This document shows positions 7,115 to 15,728 of a stretch of 33,253 nt of DNA, piece by piece. Each line of letters begins with the position of its first letter. The first letter of the stretch is position 1. The translations under genes and the position numbers were made by a program. Origin of the DNA: Flavimaricola sp. (GTDB taxonomy: Bacteria > Pseudomonadota > Alphaproteobacteria > Rhodobacterales > Rhodobacteraceae); the NCBI GenBank assembly GCA_020629175.1, contig JAHDDU010000012.1, forward strand, positions 28,236 to 61,488, given 5' to 3'. The notes under the pieces were generated by a model. It worked only from the letters and a program-made list of their open reading frames with translations. It ran no database searches and was not told the origin of the DNA.

Positions 7115-8920
7115 ATGGCACGCGCACCTCTATTACAGCTCTCGGACATCGCCCTCACTTTCGGCGGTGATCCCGTGTTCGAAGACCTCAACCTCTCGAT
7201 TCAGCCCGGCGACCGGACCGCACTGGTGGGCCGCAACGGCTCGGGCAAGTCGACCCTGATGAAGGTCATGGCCGGACTGGTCGAGGCCGACACTGGCACG
7301 CGCGTCGCGGCCCCCGGCGTCAGTGTGGGCTATATGGAGCAGGACCCGACAATGGCGGGCCATGCCACGCTGGGCGACTATGCCGCAAGCGATCTGGATG
7401 TGGGCGAGGCCTACAAGATCGAGATGGTCGCCGAAGGGCTGAAATTCGATCCGGCCCGCGATGTGGCGGTGGCGTCTGGCGGGGAACGGCGCCGCGCGGC
7501 CCTTGCTAAACTCATGGCCGAAGCGCCAGAGCTTATGCTGCTGGACGAACCAACCAACCACCTCGACATCGAAGCCATCGGTTGGCTTGAAACAACACTC
7601 GCCGAAACCCGCAAAGCCTTTGTCCTGATCAGCCACGACCGCGCGTTTCTGACAGCACTCACACGTGCGACCCTCTGGGTCGACCGTGGGGCCGTGCGCA
7701 GACAAGAGCGCGGGTTTGACGCCTTTGAAGCCTGGCGCGACAAAGTCTGGGACGACGAAGATGTCGCCCGACACAAGCTCAATCGCAAAATCAAGGCAGA
7801 GGCCCGCTGGGCGGTTGAAGGCATCTCTGCCCGGCGCAAACGCAACATGGGTCGCGTCCGCGCTCTGCAAGACCTCCGCGCCGAACGCGCAGCACAAATC
7901 AAGAGGCAAGGCACCGCCGCCATGACATTTGAGGGCGGTCAAGCCTCTGGCCGCAAAGTCATCGAGGCAACGGGCCTTGCCAAATCCTACGACGACAAAA
8001 CCATCGTGCGCGATCTCTCCGTCACCGTCCAACGGGGCGACCGAGTAGCCTTTGTCGGGCCGAACGGCGTCGGGAAAACCACGGTTATCAAGATGTTGCT
8101 GGGCGAAGTTGAACCGGATGAGGGCACCATCAAACACGGAACCAACCTGAATATCGCCGTGTTCGATCAGGCCCGCGCGGCCCTCAATCCCGATGTGACG
8201 CTGTGGGATGCCCTCACCGATGATCCCGAAATGCGCGTGTCTGGCAAAGCCGACCAAATCATGGTGCGGGGACAGCCCAAACATGTGGTGGGCTACCTCA
8301 AAGAGTTCCTCTTCGACGATGCCCAGGCCCGCGCGCCGGTCCGCTCGCTTTCCGGCGGCGAAAAGGCGCGCCTTCTGCTCGCACGGCTGATGGCGCGGGA
8401 AAGCAACCTGCTGGTGCTCGACGAGCCGACCAACGACCTCGACATCGAAACGCTCGATCTGCTGCAGGACATCTTGGGCGATTATCAGGGCACCGTGCTG
8501 CTCGTCAGTCACGACCGTGACTTTCTCGACCGCGTCGCCACGACCACCATCGCCATGGAGGGCGATGGCCGCGCGACGGTCTACGCTGGTGGCTGGAGCG
8601 ATTACCGCGCGCAGCGGGGCGAAACGAGGGCCGAAGCGACAGTCCAAACGATCCGCAAAGACAAAGCAAAACCGAAGGCCGATAAAGCAACCACCGGTCT
8701 GTCCTTCACAGAAAAACACCGCCTGGATGCATTGCCAGATGAAATCGCGCGGTTAGAGGCCGAGATTGGCAAACTGGAAACGCTGCTTGCTGACCCGGAC
8801 CTCTTCACCCGCGAGCCGGTCAAATTCCAAAAGGCAACAGATGCCCTCGTCGAACGACAGCAAAAGCTCGCTGCGGCTGAAGACGAGTGGCTGACATTGG
8901 AGGACAAAGCCGCAGGGTGA
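7115..8920 (+). CDS. uup: ABC-F family ATPase, Uup type
   Basis: This soluble 601-residue protein has two ABC domains and no membrane segments; ABC-F proteins act on ribosomes, and Uup also affects ribosome assembly and DNA-branch stability in E. coli. Domain 1 has Walker A GRNGSGKST (39-47), signature ASGGERRRAALA and LLDEPTNHLD. Domain 2 has GPNGVGKTT, LSGGEKARLLLA and VLDEPTNDLD. A charged inter-domain linker (arm) lies at about 215-270. The C-terminal 60 or so residues form a coiled coil (ARLEAEIGKLETLLADPDLF), the feature that separates Uup from shorter ABC-F proteins. It lies 39 bp after the OlsB-like gene. A second ABC-F gene of a different subtype occurs at 26974-28830. Confidence 0.93.
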   Translation: MARAPLLQLSDIALTFGGDPVFEDLNLSIQPGDRTALVGRNGSGKSTLMKVMAGLVEADTGTRVAAPGVSVGYMEQDPTMAGHATLGDYAASDLDVGEAYKIEMVAEGLKFDPARDVAVASGGERRRAALAKLMAEAPELMLLDEPTNHLDIEAIGWLETTLAETRKAFVLISHDRAFLTALTRATLWVDRGAVRRQERGFDAFEAWRDKVWDDEDVARHKLNRKIKAEARWAVEGISARRKRNMGRVRALQDLRAERAAQIKRQGTAAMTFEGGQASGRKVIEATGLAKSYDDKTIVRDLSVTVQRGDRVAFVGPNGVGKTTVIKMLLGEVEPDEGTIKHGTNLNIAVFDQARAALNPDVTLWDALTDDPEMRVSGKADQIMVRGQPKHVVGYLKEFLFDDAQARAPVRSLSGGEKARLLLARLMARESNLLVLDEPTNDLDIETLDLLQDILGDYQGTVLLVSHDRDFLDRVATTTIAMEGDGRATVYAGGWSDYRAQRGETRAEATVQTIRKDKAKPKADKATTGLSFTEKHRLDALPDEIARLEAEIGKLETLLADPDLFTREPVKFQKATDALVERQQKLAAAEDEWLTLEDKAAG

Positions 8921-8934
8921 TCTTCTTTGGGCCG

Positions 8935-8984
8935 TCACCCTCGGGGGGTGAGGCCACGGGCCGAGGGGGGCAGACAGCCCCCCT
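8935..8984. terminator. Two hairpins between convergent uup and iron-binding-protein genes
   Basis: Hairpin one pairs TCACCC (8935-8940) with GGGTGA (8946-8951). Hairpin two pairs AGGGGGGC (8964-8971) with GCCCCCCT (8977-8984) around loop AGACA. They lie between the stop codons of two convergent genes and probably act as a bidirectional transcription stop. Neither has a proper U-tract, so the terminator call is an inference. Confidence 0.5.
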
Positions 8985-9021
8985 AAACCACACATCAAAT
9001 GCGCGTCAGCGCTCTTTTGGA

Positions 9022-10026
9022 TCAACCGTCGTAGTCGACCTCTTCGATGATCCGCAGTGCCGTCCCGCGATTGGCGGCAATCTCATCAAGGCTTGTCGTG
9101 TCCGGTGTGATCTCACCCCAGCTGGCTACAAGCTCGGAGATCTCTGCGCTTTCGAGGACCGGATACTCGTAGTTCGTCTCGGCGTAGATGGCCTGCGCTT
9201 GCGGTGAGACAAGGAATTCCATCAATTGCACAGCTTCATCGCGCGAGGGGGCCGCCTGTGTCATCGCCACGCCCGAGACGTTCACATGTGTCCCGCCGTC
9301 TTCAAAAGTCGGCAGAACGATGCGCACGGAATTGGCCCACTCCGTCTGTTCTTCGCTCTCGAGCATCTTGCCCATGTAATAGGTGTTGCCGATGGCTATG
9401 TCGCATTCACCGGCCCAGATCGCCCGCACTTGGGCGCGATCATTGCCCTCTGGCTTGCGGGCAAGGTTTTCACGCAGGCCCGCGGCCCAGTCGCGCGCGC
9501 CATCTTCGCCAACATGGGCGATCACAGCCGAGAGCAAGGCGAGGTTGTAGTTGTGCGTGCCAGAGCGGGTGCAAATGCGCCCCTCCCACGTGTCAGAGGC
9601 GAGGTCCTCATAGGTTGTAACTTCGCCTTCAGCCACGCGGTCGCGGCTGGCGTAGATGATGCGGGCGCGGGTCGTGAGGCCAAACCAAAGGTTGTCAGGG
9701 CTGCGCAGGTCCGCAGGGATTGCAGAGGTCAGCACATCGCTGTCTACGGCCTGGACAACGCCCGCATCGACAATCCGCTGCAGGTTCGCGATGTCCACCG
9801 TCATCACCAGATCGGCGGGTGACCGGCTGCCCTCAGCCTCAAGCCGCTCAACCAGACCGCCGTCAATATAGGACAACGTAACTTCAATCCCGGTTTCAGC
9901 GGTAAAGGCATCCATCACGGGCTGTATCAGCTCGGGCTGGCGGGTGGTGTAGACGTTGACATCGGCCAAGGCTGGGACGGCGGAAAGGGCTGCGGTGGTC
10001 GCAAGAGCGAAGCGACGAAAGGACAT
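9022..10026 (-). CDS. Fe(3+) ABC transporter periplasmic binding protein (FbpA/AfuA family)
   Basis: This 334-residue periplasmic ferric-iron-binding protein has a signal peptide at residues 1-21 (basic MSFRR, hydrophobic core, cleavage after ALA before DVNVYTTRQ). The family features are NVYTTRQPELIQPVM, TGIEVTLSYIDGG, PADLVMTVDIANLQRIVDAG and the paired tyrosines in GNTYYMGKM that bind Fe(III). No permease or ATPase gene is adjacent, so the rest of the transporter must be encoded elsewhere. ATG 10026 has an ideal AGGAGG 8 bases upstream. The promoter overlaps a 13-bp palindrome, suggesting iron-dependent repression. Confidence 0.93.
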   Translation of the reverse strand: MSFRRFALATTAALSAVPALADVNVYTTRQPELIQPVMDAFTAETGIEVTLSYIDGGLVERLEAEGSRSPADLVMTVDIANLQRIVDAGVVQAVDSDVLTSAIPADLRSPDNLWFGLTTRARIIYASRDRVAEGEVTTYEDLASDTWEGRICTRSGTHNYNLALLSAVIAHVGEDGARDWAAGLRENLARKPEGNDRAQVRAIWAGECDIAIGNTYYMGKMLESEEQTEWANSVRIVLPTFEDGGTHVNVSGVAMTQAAPSRDEAVQLMEFLVSPQAQAIYAETNYEYPVLESAEISELVASWGEITPDTTSLDEIAANRGTALRIIEEVDYDG

Positions 10027-10055
10027 GGGGAAAACCTCCTGTGAGTTACAGGGGT

Positions 10056-10084
10056 TATAAATCTGACTATTTTAGTCGGGTCAA
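10056..10084 (-). promoter_or_regulatory. Promoter with palindromic operator for the iron-binding protein gene
   Basis: On the minus strand TTGACC (10084-10079) and TTTATA (10061-10056) form a -35/-10 pair with a 17-bp spacer. The spacer contains the perfect inverted repeat GACTA-AAA-TAGTC (10065-10077). A repressor bound there would block RNA polymerase. Given the gene it controls, an iron-responsive Rrf2-family regulator (the IscR/RirA type used in Rhodobacterales) is the leading candidate; this is inference. Confidence 0.65.
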
Positions 10085-10095
10085 TCCCGAATTTT

Positions 10096-10938
10096 TTACT
10101 CAGGAATAAATTTTACCTTATCTGCCGCACGAATGTCGTTCCAGATCGCATCCATTTCCTCAAGGCTGCTCTCTGCAGGTGTCCGCCCTCTCACCGCCAA
10201 TCGATCTTCGATCCCGTTGAACCGTCGGATAAATTTGGCGTTCGTGCGCCGCAGCGCGTTCTCGGGGTCCACGTTCAGGTGTCGTGCGAGGTTGGCGATG
10301 TTGAACAACAGATCACCGATCTCTTCTTCGAGCGCGTCAGGCCCTAACGTGTCCCGCGCCTCAACAACTTCGCCCGCTTCTTCCGCGATTTTGTCCAGGA
10401 CCTGCGCCACATCCGGCCAATCGAACCCCACCCGCGCCGCGCGTTTCTGTAGCTTTTCGGCCCGTGTCAGCGCAGGAAGGTTGAGCGCCACACCGTCAAG
10501 CACGCGGGTCTGAGCCTTGTCCTTACGTTCAGCGGCTTTGATCCGCTCCCAATCCTCTGTCTGCCTCTCGGCCGTCTTATCCCCATTTTCGTCGCCAAAG
10601 ACGTGCGGGTGTCGGCGAACCATCTTGTCGCTGATTTTGCGGGCCACGCTTTCAAAATCAAACAGCCCCGCTTCGGACCCCATCTGCGCATGATAGACCG
10701 ATTGTAGCAGCAAATCGCCCAACTCGCCCTCTAACTCGGGCCAGTCGCTGCGGGCGATGGCATCGGCGACTTCATAGGCCTCTTCGATTGTGTAGGGCGC
10801 GATTGTCGCGAAATCCTGTTCGATGTCCCAGGGACAGCCGCCGTCCGGGTCGCGCAGACGGGCCATGATCGCCAGCAGCCGTTCCATCTGACGCAAGGCG
10901 CCGCCAGAGGTATCGTGGATCAGATCATCGCGAGGCAT
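10096..10938 (-). CDS. mazG: Nucleoside triphosphate pyrophosphohydrolase MazG
   Basis: MazG hydrolyses (d)NTPs to monophosphates and pyrophosphate, a house-cleaning function. The 280-residue protein has two MazG repeats. The first has the signature LRDPDGGCPWDIEQDF with EEAYEVADAI and ELEGELGDLLLQ. The second has the related IAEEAGEVVEA and ALEEEIGDLLFNIANLAR. The acidic EExxE/ExxD residues that bind Mg are present in both. The gene diverges from the M20 amidohydrolase gene (62-bp gap) and precedes the iron-binding-protein gene on the same strand, which has its own promoter. Confidence 0.97.
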   Translation of the reverse strand: MPRDDLIHDTSGGALRQMERLLAIMARLRDPDGGCPWDIEQDFATIAPYTIEEAYEVADAIARSDWPELEGELGDLLLQSVYHAQMGSEAGLFDFESVARKISDKMVRRHPHVFGDENGDKTAERQTEDWERIKAAERKDKAQTRVLDGVALNLPALTRAEKLQKRAARVGFDWPDVAQVLDKIAEEAGEVVEARDTLGPDALEEEIGDLLFNIANLARHLNVDPENALRRTNAKFIRRFNGIEDRLAVRGRTPAESSLEEMDAIWNDIRAADKVKFIPE

Positions 10939-11000
10939 TGCGGGTCCTTCTCATTTGCGCATAGTGGCACCCTAAGCCAGAGAATGACGGAGTCCCACCC

Positions 11001-12161
11001 ATGCCCGCGTTGAACCGCATCGCCGCCTTTGCCGATGACATGACGGCATGGCGTCACCACCTGCACGAAAACCCAGAGCTCTTGTTCGACTGCCACGACA
11101 CGGCAGCTTTTGTCGTGGCCAAACTGCGGGACTTCGGCGTCGATCAAATCCACGATGGGATTGCCGAGAGCGGCGTGGTGGCTCTGATCAAAGGGCAGGG
11201 GAATGGACCGGTGATTGGCCTGCGCGCCGATATGGACGCCTTGCCGATTGAAGAGGCGACAGGCGCCCCGCACGCGAGCAAGGTTCCCGGAAAAATGCAT
11301 GCCTGTGGCCATGACGGGCACACGACGATGCTGTTGGGGGCCGCGCGCTATCTGGCCGAGACGCGGAATTTTCGCGGCACTGTCGCGTTGATCTTTCAGC
11401 CTGCGGAGGAGGGAATCGGCGGCGCAAAGGTCATGGTGGACGAGGGCGTGCTCGACCGTTTTGGCATTGATGAGCTCTATGCCCTGCACTCCGCCCCCGG
11501 CACCCCCGTTGGGCACTTCTACACAACGCCCGGGCCGATCATGGCTGCGGTGGATACGTTCCATATCCATGTCAAAGGCGTCGGCGGCCATGGGGCCATG
11601 CCGCATGACGCCGTGGACCCGATTGTGGCTGCCTGTGGCATCGTCAATGCGATCCAGACGATCGTGAGCCGCAACCATTACGCGCTTGATGATCTGGTGG
11701 TGTCCGTCACGCAGGTCCACACCGGCAGCGCCGATAACATCATCCCCGATACCGCCTATATCAACGGCACCGTGCGGACGTTCGACCCCCGGGTGCAAGA
11801 GATGGTGCAGCGCCGGTTGCCGCAGATCGTCGCGGGGCAAGCGATGTCATATGGAGTAGAGGCGGAGTTTGAGTATGACGTGGGCTATCCGGCAACGATC
11901 AATGACCCGGCGAAGGCTGCCTTTGCCGCAGAGGTCGCGGCGGAGATCGGTGGCGGCGTGAATGCGGAGGCCGGTCGCGAGATGGGGGCGGAGGATTTCG
12001 CCTATTTCCTTCAACATCGTCCGGGCGCGTATCTCTTTGTCGGCAATGGGGATACGGCGGGCTTGCACCACCCGGAGTATGACTTTGATGATGAGGCGGC
12101 GCCTGTCGGCGCGTCCTTCTTCGCGCGGCTGGTCGAACGGCTTGCCCCGGTGGAGGGCTGA
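11001..12161 (+). CDS. M20 family metallo-amidohydrolase (hippurate hydrolase/aminoacylase-like)
   Basis: This 386-residue cytoplasmic zinc amidase is of the HipO/AmhX/N-acyl-amino-acid hydrolase subgroup. Motifs in order are WRHHLHENPEL, IGLRADMDALPI with the first metal ligands, KMHACGHDGHTTMLLGAA, FQPAEEGIGGAKVM (Glu-Glu with catalytic and metal roles), and MGAEDFAYFL near the C-terminus. The dimerisation domain sits between about residues 185 and 300. The exact acyl-amino-acid substrate cannot be read from sequence. The gene is followed after only 2 bp by the ureohydrolase gene, so both may act in amino-acid or polyamine nitrogen salvage. ATG 11001 has GGAG about 8 bases upstream. Confidence 0.93.
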   Translation: MPALNRIAAFADDMTAWRHHLHENPELLFDCHDTAAFVVAKLRDFGVDQIHDGIAESGVVALIKGQGNGPVIGLRADMDALPIEEATGAPHASKVPGKMHACGHDGHTTMLLGAARYLAETRNFRGTVALIFQPAEEGIGGAKVMVDEGVLDRFGIDELYALHSAPGTPVGHFYTTPGPIMAAVDTFHIHVKGVGGHGAMPHDAVDPIVAACGIVNAIQTIVSRNHYALDDLVVSVTQVHTGSADNIIPDTAYINGTVRTFDPRVQEMVQRRLPQIVAGQAMSYGVEAEFEYDVGYPATINDPAKAAFAAEVAAEIGGGVNAEAGREMGAEDFAYFLQHRPGAYLFVGNGDTAGLHHPEYDFDDEAAPVGASFFARLVERLAPVEG

Positions 12162-12163
12162 GC

Positions 12164-13138
12164 ATGTCACTAGAAGATGCCAAAACCCAGGTGGATCAGG
12201 CGTTTACGCGCGAAAGCTCACGTGGGTTGAGCTATGAGAACACCTTTGGCGGGGCGACGTCGTTTTTGCGACGCCGATACACCAAAGATCTGACAGGCGC
12301 AGACCTCGCCATCACCGGCGTTCCGTTTGATCAGGCGGTGACAAACCGCACCGGCACCCGCATGGGCCCTCGCGCCATCCGCGAGGCCTCAACCCTGCAG
12401 CCCTATGATCCGCCCTACGGTTGGGACGGGTTCGATCCGCTGGGCGAATTCAGCATTATTGACTACGGCGATCTGGCCTTTGATTATGCAAAAACTGCGG
12501 AGTTCCCCGCCGCTTTAACGGATCACATTGCGGGCATTGTGGCGCAAGGCGTAGGAACAGTAGCGCTTGGCGGGGATCACTTCATCACCTTGCCGATCCT
12601 GCGGGCCTACCATGCGGTCTATGGCCGTCTCTCTGTTATCCAGTTTGACGCGCATTCTGACCTTTGGGCCGATGACGATATGGACCGGATTGATCATGGG
12701 ACATTCATGTACAAAGCAGTCAAGCTGGGGCTGGTGGACCCGGCCCGGTCTGTCCAGATCGGGATCAGAACAGAATGCGATGACTATTGTGGGATGAACT
12801 ATATCGATGCGCGCACTGTGCACGAGAAAGGCACGGCTTGGGTGGCAGAACAGGCAAAAGAGATCGTCGGTGCCAACAACACCTATGTGACCTTCGACAT
12901 CGATGCACTGGACCCCGCCTTTGCACCCGGTACCGGCACACCCGTCTGGGGAGGACTGGCCAGTTGGCAAGCGGCCGCATTATTGCGGGACCTCGCAGGC
13001 ATTCCCATGGTGGGAGGCGACATCGTCGAAGTCTCGCCACCCTATGACCCGAGCGGCGTCACAGCCGTCGCGGGGGCGCATGTGGCGATGGAGCTTATGT
13101 GTCTTTATCTGTGGAATAAACGAAAGAAAGCAGCATGA
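12164..13138 (+). CDS. speB: Ureohydrolase, agmatinase-like
   Basis: This 324-residue protein belongs to the arginase/agmatinase family, which hydrolyses guanidino compounds to urea using two Mn ions. The metal-binding motifs are GGDHFITLPI, FDAHSDLWADDD and TFDIDALDPAFAPGTGTP. The N-terminal GVPFDQAVTNRTGTRMGPRAIR and the C-terminal VGGDIVEVSPPYD are typical of agmatinases. Guanidinobutyrase and guanidinopropionase share these motifs, so the substrate is uncertain. The gene begins 2 bp after the M20 amidohydrolase stop, and its stop overlaps the next ATG (ATGA). Confidence 0.88.
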   Translation: MSLEDAKTQVDQAFTRESSRGLSYENTFGGATSFLRRRYTKDLTGADLAITGVPFDQAVTNRTGTRMGPRAIREASTLQPYDPPYGWDGFDPLGEFSIIDYGDLAFDYAKTAEFPAALTDHIAGIVAQGVGTVALGGDHFITLPILRAYHAVYGRLSVIQFDAHSDLWADDDMDRIDHGTFMYKAVKLGLVDPARSVQIGIRTECDDYCGMNYIDARTVHEKGTAWVAEQAKEIVGANNTYVTFDIDALDPAFAPGTGTPVWGGLASWQAAALLRDLAGIPMVGGDIVEVSPPYDPSGVTAVAGAHVAMELMCLYLWNKRKKAA

Positions 13139-13584
13139 TGCGCGGTGTTCTTCTGACGATCTTTCTGGCTGTCGTTGCTTTTGCGGCCTATGTCCGCCTT
13201 GTTCCCTTGAATGCTGAGAGTTGGCATATTGACCCCGACACAGCTGCATCACCGGGCGGACTGGGCCACCAACACAAGTTTGCGGACAGCGCGCTCTATA
13301 CGGCCACGTCGTCAGACATTTTGACCTCAATCGTCGCAATTGCAGAGGCCACGCCGCGCACAACCCTCGTAGCGGGCAGCGTGGCCGAGGGTCGGCTGAC
13401 ATTTGTGACGCGCTCGGCATTGTGGGGGTTCCCTGACTACACGACCGTGTCTGCCGAGTCCCAAGCAGAGGGCACGCGGCTCGCCATTTTGGCCCGCGGG
13501 CGCTTTGGTAAGCTTGACCTCGGCGTCAATGAGGCGCGGGTCACAGACTGGCTGGCGCGGCTTGACGCCGCGAACGGCTCTTGA
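13135..13584 (+). CDS. DUF1499 family membrane-anchored protein
   Basis: This 149-residue protein has a single N-terminal hydrophobic segment (about residues 5-22, [17 protein letters not shown]), which may be an uncleaved anchor. It is followed by the DUF1499 region: [42 protein letters not shown] and a C-terminal segment ending in a helix VTDWLARLD. The function of DUF1499 is not known to me. The gene overlaps the ureohydrolase stop by 4 bp (ATGA), so translation is likely coupled. It ends 31 bp before prfA. Confidence 0.85.
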   Translation: MMRGVLLTIFLAVVAFAAYVRLVPLNAESWHIDPDTAASPGGLGHQHKFADSALYTATSSDILTSIVAIAEATPRTTLVAGSVAEGRLTFVTRSALWGFPDYTTVSAESQAEGTRLAILARGRFGKLDLGVNEARVTDWLARLDAANGS

Positions 13585-13615
13585 CCCTGTCTGTGCGCAT
13601 GCGACAAGCAAAGCC

Positions 13616-14671
13616 ATGATACAAGCGGCCACCCTCGATCAGATCACGCAGCGGTTTCAATTCCTTGAAGCCAAGCTTGCCGGCGGCGTCGATCCGTCCG
13701 AGATCGCGGACCTCACGCGTGAGTATTCCGAACTCAAACCAGTGGCGGAGACGGTGGACGGCTACCGCTCGCTGCTCGATGAGATTGCGGGCGCAGAGGC
13801 GATGCTCGATGATCCCGAGATGAAGGCGCTCGCCGAAGAAGAGCTGCCGGACTTGCGCGCGCGGCTCACTGAGGCGGAGGACGCGGTTCGGCTGGCTCTG
13901 CTGCCCAAGGATGCGGCCGACGGCAAGCCTGCGATGATCGAAATCCGACCGGGCACAGGGGGCGACGAAGCGGCGCTTTTCGCGGGCGATCTTTTGCGGA
14001 TGTATCAGCGTTATGCCGAGGCGCAGGGCTTTCGCTTTGAAATCATTGAAGAGCAATCAACCGAACTGGGTGGGATCAAAGAAGTGATTGCCCGCGTTGA
14101 AGGGGATGGTGCCTTTGCCCGGCTCAAATACGAATCCGGTGTGCACCGCGTCCAACGCGTGCCGACGACAGAGGCGGGCGGTCGCATTCACACCTCTGCC
14201 GCGACCGTCGCAGTTCTGCCAGAGGCGGAAAACGTCGACATTGATATCCCCGCGACCGATATCCGTATTGATACCATGCGGGCCAGCGGTGCGGGCGGCC
14301 AGCACGTCAATACCACCGATTCGGCGGTACGGATCACGCATTTGCCCACAGGGATCATCGTCACCTCGAGCCAGAAGTCACAGCACCGCAACCGCGAGTT
14401 GGCGATGGATGTGCTGAAGTCGCGGCTGTACGACCTTGAGCGGCAGCGGATTGAAGGCGAGCGGTCGGCGGACCGAAAGTCGCAGGTAGGATCGGGCGAC
14501 AGGTCCGAGCGGATTCGGACTTACAACTTCCCGCAGGGGCGAATGACGGACCACCGGATCAACCTGACGCTCTACAAGCTCGATGCGGTCATGCAGGGGG
14601 ATTTGACCGAGATTATCGATGCCCTGACGGCCGAGGCGCAGGCCGAAGCCCTGGCCGAGATGGACGGATGA
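13616..14671 (+). CDS. prfA: Peptide chain release factor 1
   Basis: RF1 reads UAA and UAG stop codons and triggers peptide release. The 351-residue length is normal. It is RF1 rather than RF2 because the stop-codon-reading tripeptide is P-x-T type (PTT, residues 183-185, within [16 protein letters not shown]), not SPF. The catalytic GGQ is at 227-229 ([15 protein letters not shown]). The Gln of GGQ is the target of PrmC, encoded immediately downstream with a 4-bp overlap. An in-frame upstream extension to 13505 was not used because it lacks homology and overlaps DUF1499. Confidence 0.98.
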   Translation: MIQAATLDQITQRFQFLEAKLAGGVDPSEIADLTREYSELKPVAETVDGYRSLLDEIAGAEAMLDDPEMKALAEEELPDLRARLTEAEDAVRLALLPKDAADGKPAMIEIRPGTGGDEAALFAGDLLRMYQRYAEAQGFRFEIIEEQSTELGGIKEVIARVEGDGAFARLKYESGVHRVQRVPTTEAGGRIHTSAATVAVLPEAENVDIDIPATDIRIDTMRASGAGGQHVNTTDSAVRITHLPTGIIVTSSQKSQHRNRELAMDVLKSRLYDLERQRIEGERSADRKSQVGSGDRSERIRTYNFPQGRMTDHRINLTLYKLDAVMQGDLTEIIDALTAEAQAEALAEMDG

Positions 14672-15522
14672 GCGAAGGGCCGCGCGGCAGTGTTCTGCTG
14701 ACCCAAGCTGTAAAACGATTGAACGAAGCTGGCGTGCCGGGTGCCGCCCGCGACGCCCGGCGATTGTTGTCCCATGCTTTGGGTGTTGCAGCCGGGCGTT
14801 TGACGCTCGCCCTGCCTGATCCCGTCACTGTGGCGCAGGCCGCGGCCTTTCACGCCCTTGTCGAGCGTCGCGCGGCGCGAGAGCCGGTCTCGCACCTCAC
14901 CGGCGAACGGATGTTTTACGGTCGGAACTTTAAGGTCACCGCGGATGTCCTTGATCCTAGGCCAGAAACGGAAGTTTTGATCGAAGCCGCCCTGTCTCAA
15001 CCCATTGAGACAATTCTCGATCTGGGCACCGGGTCTGGCTGCATCTTGCTGACCTTATTGGCCGAGACGATTGGCTCGCGCGGCGTCGGTGTTGACCTAT
15101 CCGTTGAGGCGCTGCAGGTGGCCAAGGACAATGCTGTGGCGCTTGAGGTGAGTGCGCGGGCGCGGATCATTCGCTCGCATTGGTTTGATGAAGTCGAGGG
15201 GCTGTTTGACCTGATTGTCTCAAATCCACCTTATATCGCCGATTGGGAGCTAGAGGATTTGGCCCCCGAGGTGCGCGAATATGAGCCGCGCATGGCCCTG
15301 ACCGACGAAGCCGACGGGCTTGAAGCCTATCGCGCGATCTATGCTGGTGCGGCGCCCTTTCTTGCCCCTGGCGGACGATTGATCGTGGAGATCGGGCACA
15401 CGCAGGCCGAAGACGTCTCAAAAATTGCGGTCGATGCGGGATTCGCGCCGGTCGCGATTCTGCAGGATTTGGACGGAAAGGACCGAGTAATCGTGAGTGT
15501 TTGCCCGGAAAATGGGTTGTAA
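14668..15522 (+). CDS. prmC: Release factor glutamine N5-methyltransferase
   Basis: PrmC (HemK) methylates the Gln of the GGQ motif in RF1 and RF2 using S-adenosylmethionine. The 284-residue protein has an N-terminal helical substrate-binding part (including [19 protein letters not shown]), the SAM motif [15 protein letters not shown] at about 117-131, and the catalytic SNPPYI motif. The ATG overlaps the prfA TGA (ATGA), so enzyme and substrate are translationally coupled. No clear terminator follows; the next 206 bp is a structured intergenic region. Confidence 0.98.
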   Translation: MSEGPRGSVLLTQAVKRLNEAGVPGAARDARRLLSHALGVAAGRLTLALPDPVTVAQAAAFHALVERRAAREPVSHLTGERMFYGRNFKVTADVLDPRPETEVLIEAALSQPIETILDLGTGSGCILLTLLAETIGSRGVGVDLSVEALQVAKDNAVALEVSARARIIRSHWFDEVEGLFDLIVSNPPYIADWELEDLAPEVREYEPRMALTDEADGLEAYRAIYAGAAPFLAPGGRLIVEIGHTQAEDVSKIAVDAGFAPVAILQDLDGKDRVIVSVCPENGL

Positions 15523-15565
15523 CGGCAATAAAGTGTCGTTTTGGAGGGGGTGGTCCGATTTAGTC

Positions 15566-15594
15566 TTGCACGCACGCGGCGGGCGTGCATATTC
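15566..15594 (+). promoter_or_regulatory. Candidate promoter with internal dyad, upstream of DUF4167 gene
   Basis: TTGCAC (15566-15571) and CATATT (15588-15593) are separated by 16 bp. The inverted repeat GCACGC (15568-15573) / GCGTGC (15583-15588) runs from the -35 to the -10, so a repressor could sit across the promoter. The predicted start near 15600 would place a two-part hairpin right at the 5' end of the transcript. Confidence 0.4.
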
Positions 15595-15599
15595 AAACC

Positions 15600-15716
15600 A
15601 TCCAACGCAGTCGGGTTGCCCCGACACGATGGATCTGTCGCCAGAGCATTGCAGACCGATTTGACAGACACGCATGAGGCGTGCGCGGGACCTGCACAAA
15701 CCTTATCCAGGCTGGA
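15600..15716 (+). other. Structured leader/intergenic hairpins before DUF4167 gene
   Basis: Three stem-loops lie in the region between prmC and the DUF4167 gene. The first pairs ATCCA (15600-15604) with TGGAT (15630-15634) and encloses GTCGGG-TTGC-CCCGAC (15610-15625). The second is CACGC-ATGAG-GCGTG near 15670-15684. The third is the short palindrome TCCAGGCTGGA (15706-15716), close to the start codon. No coding frame of merit is seen here. It could be a 5' untranslated leader or a small RNA. Confidence 0.35.
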
Positions 15717-15728
15717 CACGAATATTCC

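Noticed and set aside
7133-8719. A 528-codon open frame on the minus strand
   Set aside because: It is entirely antisense to the well-supported Uup-type ATPase and has no recognisable domains; long antisense frames are common in GC-rich genes.
10076-10097. Hairpin TCGGG-TCAAT-CCCGA followed by six T on the plus strand, terminator-like
   Set aside because: Both flanking genes are on the minus strand, so no plus-strand transcript is expected to end here; the stem is only 5 bp and overlaps the iron-binding-protein promoter.
10920-11840. A 306-codon minus-strand frame
   Set aside because: It is antisense to the M20 amidohydrolase gene, with no domain signature.
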